DNA of 5,001 nucleotides from Opitutia bacterium UBA4654 (GTDB taxonomy: Bacteria; Verrucomicrobiota; Verrucomicrobiia; Opitutales; Intestinicryptomonadaceae), in the NCBI GenBank assembly GCA_002405555.1, contig DHMA01000177.1, positions 1 through 5,001 on the forward strand. The letters run 5' to 3'. The position numbers and the translations under genes were made by a program. Shown here piece by piece: positions 1 through 5,001 of the stretch; the first letter of the stretch is position 1; every line of letters begins with the position of its first letter. The notes under the pieces were generated by a model. The model saw only the letters and a list, made by a program, of their open reading frames with translations. It had not been told where the DNA came from and did no database searches.

Positions 1-360
1 GAAGAAAAGACAATCACCGTCCGTTCGCAATGCTCGAAAACAGGCGGGGTGCGGCAGGTCGAAATTCCGCCCGTCCTGAACAGGCTCTTGAATGCGGTAT
101 GCCCAGAATCGGAGGAGTCTAAAATCTGCCCGACGGGTTGGGTGCGCCGCTGGCGGAGAATCCGCGACATTTCGGGATTCCGCAAGCTCTGGGTTTGCGA
201 CGTGCTCCGCCACACCTACGCCAGTTTCCACGCCAAGCGTTATTCCGACCTGCCGCGTTTGCAGCTGAACATGGGGCATGCCGACATCGCGCATTTGCGT
301 TCGCGCTATGTCAACATGCACGGCATAGAGGGGCTTGAAGCCCGCTATTTTTTCAACTAA
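1..360 (+). CDS. Tyrosine recombinase (phage-type integrase), C-terminal catalytic part; 5' end outside window
   Basis: This is the last 119 residues of a site-specific DNA recombinase of the tyrosine family. The frame is open to the left edge, so the gene starts outside the window; the GTG at 49 is an internal Val codon. Seen in order: a strand-turn-strand with SKTGGVR around K13, where the family's catalytic Lys sits; LRHTYAS with the box II Arg at R70; MGH at 91-93, the late conserved His; and the probable nucleophile Y103 in SRYVN. It ends in LEARYFFN, resembling the tails of many PVC-group integrases. The box II motif, usually HxxR, reads DVLR here, so the His is Asp (D67). The first catalytic Arg would lie upstream. 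The gene converges on the xylanase gene, 20 bp between stops. It could belong to a prophage, an island or a domesticated recombinase; the sequence does not decide. No frameshift is visible in this part. Confidence 0.85.
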   Translation, partial: EEKTITVRSQCSKTGGVRQVEIPPVLNRLLNAVCPESEESKICPTGWVRRWRRIRDISGFRKLWVCDVLRHTYASFHAKRYSDLPRLQLNMGHADIAHLRSRYVNMHGIEGLEARYFFN

Positions 361-380
361 GCGTCCGCGTTTCCGCCGCC

Positions 381-1991
381 CTATTTTACCGTGATGCAGG
401 CGGATTTTTCCTCTCCCTTTTCGGTCGTCCACGACACTCTGTATTTCCCCTTGAAGCCCCTGAATTTTATTTCGCCGTTTTCGTTCGGCTCGACTTCCAA
501 ATTCGTCCGCCACTCATTTTCGACAAGTTCCGAAAGCGCGTAGTACGCGGGTTTCGGGTTCATCTCGCGGGTAAAAAGCCCCGAAATCGACGGCTCGCCG
601 GGTGCGCCGCAATCGTCAACGACGTTCCACCACGTTATGCCGACCACCGACTTCCTGCTAAACCACATTCTGTACAGGTTGCGCGTGATGATAGCCTGTA
701 TCATTTTTCCGCGTTCGGTATTATCTGGCGCGCTGATTGTAATTTCGCTCATGTGAATGGGGCGGTTTGCGCGTTCGACCATCTCGAACGCCTCCCGCAT
801 GTGTTGGGGCGAAATTTTCAGAATGTCGAGCTGCATGCGTTTGTTGTCGGTCGGTTTGCCGTCGGCGATTAGCTGCACGACCTGCGGGTTGAAAAGGTGC
901 ATTTGCCAGCCGACGACGTCGATTTTACAGCCGCGGGCGATGAGGTCGCGAATCTGGGTGTCGTATTTTGCAAGGCGGAACGGCCCGTAGGGGTTCTCGT
1001 TGATGTTGAGTTTTACGCTCGGCGGGAACGCCCTTTGCGCGACTTGGAAGCCGTCGTAGGCGTAGTCGGCGGGCATGATTCCGTAGCGGACGCCTTTCGA
1101 GAAAATTCCGCCAGCGTTCATATACCCGTCGGCGAAGTCTTCAAGGCTCTCGTTGACGACGTCCCAGCTTTCGATTTTGTCGCCGTAATATTCGGCAAGG
1201 CGGGAGATGCGGCGGGCGAACTCGCGTTTGAGGTTTTTGCCGAAATTGGGAATGTAGGCGTCAAGCTCGGAGACCGACATTTTATTATAGAGCGGAGTGT
1301 ACTGCTCGCGGACGACTTTTACGCCGTCTTTCATCGGCGACTTGATGAGTTTTGCGAATTTTTCGCGCTCGCCGTCCGTCAGGCATTTGTCGTAGAGCCA
1401 AACGGGAATTTGATAGGTCTTATTACCCCATATCAGCGCGTGTCCGTGGACGCGAACGCCCCTGTCTTTCAAAAAGTCTACGACGGGGTCGGTCGGCGGG
1501 CGCCGCCAGTGGATTTGCGTTTTGGGGTTTTCGGTGTTTGCCCAGAAATCCTGACTGTCCCAGTATTCGCCCGCGGTGCGCATGCGGCCGTCCTGCATTT
1601 CGAACTTGCACCAGTAGAAGGCAACCGTCGCCGAGTTGAAAAGCGTGCCGAAGAGCGACTTGTATTTTGCGTTGAGCGTTTTGTCGCCAAGCTGGTCGAA
1701 GTTGAAGATGTGCGCCCCGAAGTAGAATTCGTGCGAAATCTGCGCGACTTTCACTTTTGTGCCCGCCGCGATTTTGCCGACTTTGAACGACGCGTCGGCT
1801 TTGCGGTTTGCCTCGATGTCGCGGTCGATACGCGCGTTGACGTCGGCGTTCCACTGCTCCCAGTACGACTTCGCCATAATACCCTGCGTGTCCTCCGCGT
1901 CGTTTTTGGGAATTTTTATGTCCGACGCAAATGCCGAAACCGCGCAAAGCGCAAAAACCGACAACCCGCCCACAATAATAGATATTCTCAT
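381..1991 (-). CDS. Secreted GH10 family endo-beta-1,4-xylanase-like glycoside hydrolase
   Basis: A 536-residue exported enzyme of glycoside hydrolase family 10, whose known members cut the beta-1,4 backbone of xylan with retention of configuration. Residues 1-22 form a signal peptide (MRIS, hydrophobic core, likely cleavage after AFA). Residues 42-85 are a helical then beta-strand leader leading into FYFGAHIF. The barrel follows: HGHALIW at 182-188, WDVVNES with acid/base Glu E281, WQMH with H365, MSEITI with nucleophile E416, and GITWWNVVDD at 451-460. A short tail (495-536) with RGFKGKY looks like a small beta appendage. No carbohydrate-binding module, dockerin or sorting signal is visible. 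The usual His after the LVW motif is Gly here (IWGN), so substrate preference may differ from classical xylanases. The ATG at 1991 is supported by the signal peptide. It follows the ThuA-like gene by 41 bp and could be co-transcribed or use its own start-proximal promoter. Family assignment is firm; xylan as substrate is inferred. Confidence 0.93.
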   Translation of the reverse strand: MRISIIVGGLSVFALCAVSAFASDIKIPKNDAEDTQGIMAKSYWEQWNADVNARIDRDIEANRKADASFKVGKIAAGTKVKVAQISHEFYFGAHIFNFDQLGDKTLNAKYKSLFGTLFNSATVAFYWCKFEMQDGRMRTAGEYWDSQDFWANTENPKTQIHWRRPPTDPVVDFLKDRGVRVHGHALIWGNKTYQIPVWLYDKCLTDGEREKFAKLIKSPMKDGVKVVREQYTPLYNKMSVSELDAYIPNFGKNLKREFARRISRLAEYYGDKIESWDVVNESLEDFADGYMNAGGIFSKGVRYGIMPADYAYDGFQVAQRAFPPSVKLNINENPYGPFRLAKYDTQIRDLIARGCKIDVVGWQMHLFNPQVVQLIADGKPTDNKRMQLDILKISPQHMREAFEMVERANRPIHMSEITISAPDNTERGKMIQAIITRNLYRMWFSRKSVVGITWWNVVDDCGAPGEPSISGLFTREMNPKPAYYALSELVENEWRTNLEVEPNENGEIKFRGFKGKYRVSWTTEKGEEKSACITVK

Positions 1992-2026
1992 AATTTGATT
2001 CTAATTGATTGTTGTTTTTTTGCGAA
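1991..2026 (-). promoter_or_regulatory. Candidate promoter giving a leaderless mRNA for the GH10 gene
   Basis: Reading the minus strand, a -10-like TAGAAT (2003-1998, five of six consensus bases) is preceded, after 17 bp, by TTCGCA (2026-2021, four of six to TTGACA). With usual sigma-70 spacing the start point falls on the A of the ATG at 1991. There is no Shine-Dalgarno sequence between the hexamer and the ATG. The -35 side lies in an A/T-rich inverted repeat (seven T, GCG, five A on the plus strand, 2015-2029). Read from sequence only; A/T-rich DNA yields chance matches. Confidence 0.35.
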
Positions 2027-2032
2027 AAATTT

Positions 2033-2968
2033 CTATTTTTCCTTGCGCCATTTGGCGTCGAGGTCGCGCCAATCCTTTATATAATAGTCGTAGTCGCCGC
2101 GCTTCGGCTTTTTGATTTTCGCGACGAGGCTTTCGAATGGAGGAACGGAGGCGTCGTAGCCGTTTTCGGGAATGTCGATTTCGGCAAGCCACGCAATCGT
2201 GTTCAGAACGAGCTTCCGATAGTCTTTTTGCGAGAGCGTCCACGGGACGTGCCCGCCCATGATTCCGAAGCCGCGCGTGCCGTTCGGGTTTTCGACGACC
2301 CACGCGATTGTCTCGAACCTGCCCTTCCCCAGCTCCGCCTGCACCGATTTCGGCGCGCTGCGGCGTTTGCGGATTTTATCGGGAACCTGCGTTTGAATCA
2401 GCGGCGTGATTTTCTGCGCCGCGTTTTTTGTGAACGCTATGTTGAAGTGCCATTCGTCGTAAATCGAAAACGGTTTGACGCCGTTGAGCGCGGGGTGCGA
2501 GCCGAGCCTGAAATCGGCGGCGTAGAACGGGTTGTAGGAAAAGCCCTTTTGATAGTGCCCGCCAATCAGCGAATCGAACGCGGCGTTGTCGGCGGGATAG
2601 TCGAACATGAGCGTGTAGTGGAATGCGCCGATGTTCACGCCCTTGGCGTTGAGTTTTTCGAGCAGGTCGGTTTTGCCTGCGAACGGGTGGTTTTTCTCGC
2701 CCTCGGTCGAAATCACGATGGCGTCGGCGTCGTCGAGCGCGGAGAGGTCGGAAGTTTTTTCGGCATCGAGCCATTCGGCGCGGACTTTCCCGCCCATCGA
2801 CTCGTTGACCATGCCGACGAGTTCTTCGCACATGATGGCGTGCTCGTGGTCGCCCCACAGGTGGATTGAATTACCCGAAACAAAAACGACTTTCTTGGGA
2901 GAAGCCGCGCCCCCCGCCAGCAAAACCGCCGCGCAGGCGCAAACCGCAAAATTAAAAGCTTTAAACAT
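2033..2968 (-). CDS. Exported ThuA-like domain protein
   Basis: A 311-residue protein of the ThuA-like family, which has a class I glutamine amidotransferase-like fold and is common beside sugar-degradation genes in Verrucomicrobiota and Planctomycetota. Its biochemical role is not settled; in rhizobia ThuA belongs to a disaccharide-utilisation (trehalose) locus. Residues 1-22 form a signal peptide (MFKAFNF, then a hydrophobic stretch to AGGAAS) without a lipobox Cys. Family marks in order: VVFVSGNSIH and GDHEHA (27-44), ADAIVIS (81-87), GAFHYTLMFDYPADN (114-128), IGGHYQKGFSYNPF (135-148), SHPALNGVKPF (157-167), DEWHFNIAF (171-179), and RGFGIMGGHVPW (232-243) before the closing helix RKLVLNTIAWLAEIDIP. 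The tail (280-311) is rich in Lys, Asp and Tyr. The ATG at 2968 was chosen for the short charged n-region and the -10 box just upstream. An in-frame ATG at 2998 (321 residues) and a TTG at 3028 (331 residues) are alternatives. It lies 41 bp upstream of the GH10 gene on the same strand. Confidence 0.88.
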   Translation of the reverse strand: MFKAFNFAVCACAAVLLAGGAASPKKVVFVSGNSIHLWGDHEHAIMCEELVGMVNESMGGKVRAEWLDAEKTSDLSALDDADAIVISTEGEKNHPFAGKTDLLEKLNAKGVNIGAFHYTLMFDYPADNAAFDSLIGGHYQKGFSYNPFYAADFRLGSHPALNGVKPFSIYDEWHFNIAFTKNAAQKITPLIQTQVPDKIRKRRSAPKSVQAELGKGRFETIAWVVENPNGTRGFGIMGGHVPWTLSQKDYRKLVLNTIAWLAEIDIPENGYDASVPPFESLVAKIKKPKRGDYDYYIKDWRDLDAKWRKEK

Positions 2969-2975
2969 ACGGACG

Positions 2976-3003
2976 ATTTTAGCAGGCGGCAGAGGCATTG
3001 CAA
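2976..3003 (-). promoter_or_regulatory. Candidate extended -10 promoter for the ThuA-like gene
   Basis: On the minus strand TTGCAA (3003-2998, four of six to TTGACA) is followed after 16 bp by TAAAAT (2981-2976, five of six to TATAAT). The -10 is preceded by TGC, giving the extended form TGnTAAAAT. The predicted start point is at 2968-2969, at or one base before the ATG, so the mRNA would have no leader. No Shine-Dalgarno sequence is present. If translation starts at the alternative ATG at 2998 this element would lie inside the coding region. Confidence 0.45.
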
Positions 3004-3018
3004 CCAGAAACGCCACCG

Positions 3019-3063
3019 CCCCGCGCAAAAAGTCGCCGACAACAAAGCGGAAAAGCGCAGGGG
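3019..3063 (-). other. Possible stem-loop between the NifA-like and ThuA-like genes
   Basis: CCCCGCGC (3019-3026) is complementary to GCGC (3055-3058) plus GGGG (3060-3063), giving an 8 bp GC-rich stem with one bulged base and a loop of 28 bases. It begins a few bases after the NifA-like stop codon. No T-run follows the stem on the minus strand, so it is not a standard intrinsic terminator. It could be an mRNA-end or processing structure, or chance in GC-rich DNA. Confidence 0.2.
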
Positions 3064-3066
3064 TTT

Positions 3067-4593
3067 CTACTTATAGAGTTCGGGGTTGATTCCGAGTTTT
3101 TTGATTTTGTAGAGGATTACCCTCTGCGTTGCGCCGAGGTGTTTGGCGGCGGCGGAGGCGTTGCCCTTTTTGAGTTTCAGAGCCTCCACAATCAGCTCCT
3201 TTTCGAAGCTCGACACAAGCGACTCGTAGTCTCCGCCCGCGGTTGCCGAGGTCAGCGAAGTCTCGGTATTTTCGGCGGTTTGCAGGGACGGCGGCAGATT
3301 GTATCCGCTGATTACGTTATCGGAGGTATTGAGGACTGCGTACTCTATGCAGTTTTCGAGTTCGCGGACATTCCCCGGCCAATAATATGAAGTCATCATA
3401 TTTATTGCGGGAGTTGAAATCCTGATTATCTGTTTTGAGTGTATATTGTTATATTTTCTCAAAAAGTGCTCCGCGAGCAGCACGATATCGCTTTTTCTAT
3501 TTCTGAGCGCGGGCATGTAAATCGGGAAGACGTTGAGGCGGTAGTACAAGTCTTCGCGGAAAGTTCCCGCGCGTATCATTTCTTCAAGGTTGCGGCTGGT
3601 TGCGGCGATAATGCGCACGTCAACCTTGCGTTCCTCGTTTCCGCCCACGCGGTAGAAAGTGTGCTCCTGAATGAAGCGCAGGAGTTTGAGCTGCATTGGC
3701 AGGGAAAGGTCTCCTATTTCGTCGAGAAAGAGCGTGCCCTTGTCGGCGAGTTCCGCAAGCCCGATTTTGCGGTTGACAGCCCCCGTAAACGACCCCTTTT
3801 CGTGTCCGAAAAGTTCGCTTTCGATAAGCCCTTCGGGGAGCGCCGCGCAGTTTACGACCACGAACGGATTTTCCCTGCGCAGCGAATTGCGCTGTATCGC
3901 CTTTGCCACAAGCTCTTTGCCCGTGCCCGACTCTCCGCGAATCAGCACCGTCGCGTTGGAGGCGGCGACTTTCGAAATCATCGAATAGACTTTTTTCATG
4001 TTGCTGCAATTCCCGATGATTTCCGTCGGGCGCAGCTTGTTTTCGAGTTCGAGTTTGAGGGCGCGGCTTTCGCTTAAAAGTTTTTCCTTTTCCTCGTGCG
4101 CGGAGTATGCGGCGAAAATCGCGTCGGCGGTAATGTTTGCGATTGTTTCGAGGAGGTGGTAGTCTGCTTTAAGGTCGGTATTTTTTTCGACTTTGCGGTC
4201 AATGCTGAGCGTGCCGATTACGTCGTCTTTATAGACAATCGGAACGCAGATGAACGCCACGCCCTTTTCGCCGTCGCGGGCTTTTGTGCGGTTGAGGAAG
4301 CCCTTTTCCTTGGAGATGTCGGGAATGATTTTTCCCTTGCCCGTCGCGGCGACCTGCCCCGTGATGCCCTCGCCCACGCGGTACAGCCCGCGGTCGATTT
4401 CCTCTCTGCTAAGCCCTTCCGACGCCTCGATTACAAGGACGTCGCCCTCGCGCATGGTGAGAGTGCCGCGCAGCAGCCCCATTTCGAGATGGAGAATTTT
4501 CAGCACTTCGCGCAAAAGGTTTGGTACGCTCGTCCTCAATGCGACGAGATGGCTGATTTTATTTAATACGGCTACTTCTACGTGGAGGCTCAT
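3067..4593 (-). CDS. NifA-like sigma-54-dependent transcriptional activator (GAF, AAA+, Fis-type HTH)
   Basis: A 508-residue cytoplasmic enhancer-binding protein that would use ATP hydrolysis to open promoters held by sigma-54 RNA polymerase. Residues about 15-165 are a GAF sensor domain with the NifA-type motif YRVGEGITGQV (71-81) and GFLNRT (98-103). A charged helical linker (165-188) follows. The AAA+ domain has Walker A GESGTGKE (220-227), the sigma-54 contact loop GSFTGA (267-272; usual form GAFTGA), Walker B GTLFLDEIGD (286-295), the arginine-finger region FREDLYYRLNVFP (345-357) and WPGNVRELEN (405-414). The C-terminal HTH (463-505) ends in ILYKIKKLGI, like NifA. The Cys pair found near the domain linker of oxygen-sensitive NifA proteins is absent; the cysteines are C116, C196, C249 and C415. 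It begins 14 bp after gltD and is probably co-transcribed; no Shine-Dalgarno and no convincing promoter lie in that gap. NifA-like identity is confident; control of nitrogen fixation is not shown, since no nif gene is in view. Confidence 0.92.
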   Translation of the reverse strand: MSLHVEVAVLNKISHLVALRTSVPNLLREVLKILHLEMGLLRGTLTMREGDVLVIEASEGLSREEIDRGLYRVGEGITGQVAATGKGKIIPDISKEKGFLNRTKARDGEKGVAFICVPIVYKDDVIGTLSIDRKVEKNTDLKADYHLLETIANITADAIFAAYSAHEEKEKLLSESRALKLELENKLRPTEIIGNCSNMKKVYSMISKVAASNATVLIRGESGTGKELVAKAIQRNSLRRENPFVVVNCAALPEGLIESELFGHEKGSFTGAVNRKIGLAELADKGTLFLDEIGDLSLPMQLKLLRFIQEHTFYRVGGNEERKVDVRIIAATSRNLEEMIRAGTFREDLYYRLNVFPIYMPALRNRKSDIVLLAEHFLRKYNNIHSKQIIRISTPAINMMTSYYWPGNVRELENCIEYAVLNTSDNVISGYNLPPSLQTAENTETSLTSATAGGDYESLVSSFEKELIVEALKLKKGNASAAAKHLGATQRVILYKIKKLGINPELYK

Positions 4594-4607
4594 AAATTAA
4601 TATGCGC

Positions 4608-5001
4608 TCACTTTATCAAATTTTTCAGGTACATGTCAACACTGCGGGCGAGATTTTTTCCCGACTGGATAGCCCGAACAACGAGCGACGGCCCGCTTAC
4701 GGAGTCTCCCGCGGCGAAAACGCCCTCTATGTTTGTCGAGAAGTTTTCGTCCACTTTAATCATCGAGCGCGGCGAGAGCATTACGCCGAGGCTGTCCACG
4801 ATTCCGCGCGTATCGACGCCCGTAAATCCCATGCTAAGCAGAATCAAATCGGCTTCGATTTTGAATTTGGAATTGGGGCGTTCGGTGAAAGATTTTGGGC
4901 GTCCGAGCGAATCGAAAGCCCAGTCGCATGCCACCAGCGACGCCGACTTAACCGCGCCCGCCTTGCCGTGGATTTCCTTGACGTTTACCGCCCACATGCG
5001 G
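4608..5001 (-). CDS. gltD: Glutamate synthase (NADPH) small subunit, C-terminal part; 5' end outside window
   Basis: The last 130 residues of a GltD-type FAD/NAD(P)-binding oxidoreductase, about a quarter of the usual length. With the large subunit GltB it passes electrons from NADPH for making two glutamates from glutamine and 2-oxoglutarate. Seen: a strand region VNVKEI, LGRPKSF (32-38), EADLILLSMGFTG (49-61), typical of the second dinucleotide-binding region, and VFAAGDSVSGPSLVVRAI (94-111), the GD motif that contacts FAD, ending in a helix SGKNLARSVDMYL. The frame runs off the right edge; the ATG at 4997 is internal. gltB would be expected just upstream. The stop TGA is 14 bp from the next start, suggesting an operon with the NifA-like regulator. 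Related oxidoreductases such as dihydropyrimidine dehydrogenase subunits share this fold, but the ending fits GltD best. Confidence 0.87.
   Translation of the reverse strand, partial: RMWAVNVKEIHGKAGAVKSASLVACDWAFDSLGRPKSFTERPNSKFKIEADLILLSMGFTGVDTRGIVDSLGVMLSPRSMIKVDENFSTNIEGVFAAGDSVSGPSLVVRAIQSGKNLARSVDMYLKNLIK

Noticed and set aside
897..2084. A 395-codon open frame on the plus strand opposite the GH10 gene.
   Set aside because: It is antisense to a gene with a complete set of GH10 motifs, and its translation is rich in Val, Arg and Phe with no recognisable domain. It is a codon-bias shadow.
2009..2869. A 286-codon open frame on the plus strand opposite the ThuA-like gene.
   Set aside because: Same low-complexity Val/Arg/Phe/Asp composition with no motif, antisense to a well-supported gene.
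2998..3016. Sigma-54 (-24/-12) style sequence GTGGCG...TTGC upstream of the ThuA-like gene on the minus strand, tempting because a sigma-54 activator is next door.
   Set aside because: There are 11 bases between the GG and GC doublets instead of the strict 10, and the CAC part of the motif is missing. I saw no TGT-N10-ACA activator site in the intergenic gaps.
2998..3028. Longer starts for the ThuA-like protein (TTG at 3028, ATG at 2998).
   Set aside because: They add only a Pro/Ala-rich extension before an already complete signal peptide, would place the -10 candidate inside the gene, and have no Shine-Dalgarno support. The ATG at 2998 cannot be fully excluded.
3439..4077. A 212-codon open frame on the plus strand opposite the NifA-like gene.
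   Set aside because: Antisense to the conserved AAA+ domain; no domain features of its own.
4594..4607. TATTAA just upstream of the NifA-like ATG as a leaderless promoter like those of the two downstream genes.
   Set aside because: Only four of six bases match TATAAT, the distance to the ATG is too short, and no -35 lies at proper spacing; read-through from gltD is simpler.

Overview
The window looks like a piece of a bacterial chromosome from the PVC group, most likely a Verrucomicrobiota (Opitutales-like) or related lineage. This placement is an inference. It rests on the style of the tyrosine recombinase C-terminus, on the ThuA-like and GH10 subfamilies (recognised from memory, not by search), and on the absence of Shine-Dalgarno sequences before all three visible gene starts.

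Layout. From 1 to 360 on the plus strand is the C-terminal part of a tyrosine recombinase that enters from the left edge. The rest is a tightly packed block on the minus strand, read right to left. It starts with the C-terminal quarter of a glutamate synthase small subunit (GltD, 5001-4608). Next, 14 bp away, is a complete NifA-like sigma-54 activator with GAF, AAA+ and Fis-type HTH domains (4593-3067). After a 98 bp gap comes an exported ThuA-like protein (2968-2033), and 41 bp further a secreted GH10 xylanase-family glycoside hydrolase (1991-381). The xylanase and recombinase genes converge with 20 bp between them. No RNA gene, CRISPR array or insertion sequence is visible, and there is no gene-free stretch over 300 bases.

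How the parts may work together. GltD makes glutamate from glutamine and 2-oxoglutarate. The adjoining NifA-type regulator has a GAF domain of a family in which some members sense 2-oxoglutarate, so the pair reads as a nitrogen-assimilation unit. The ThuA-like protein and the GH10 enzyme both carry signal peptides and read as a small exported polysaccharide-utilisation pair.

The most unusual signal is at the starts of these two genes. Each has a good -10 hexamer lying seven or eight bases upstream of the chosen ATG, with a -35-like hexamer 16-17 bp further up. Transcription would then begin at or next to the A of the start codon, giving leaderless mRNAs. No clearly novel multi-gene system is visible.
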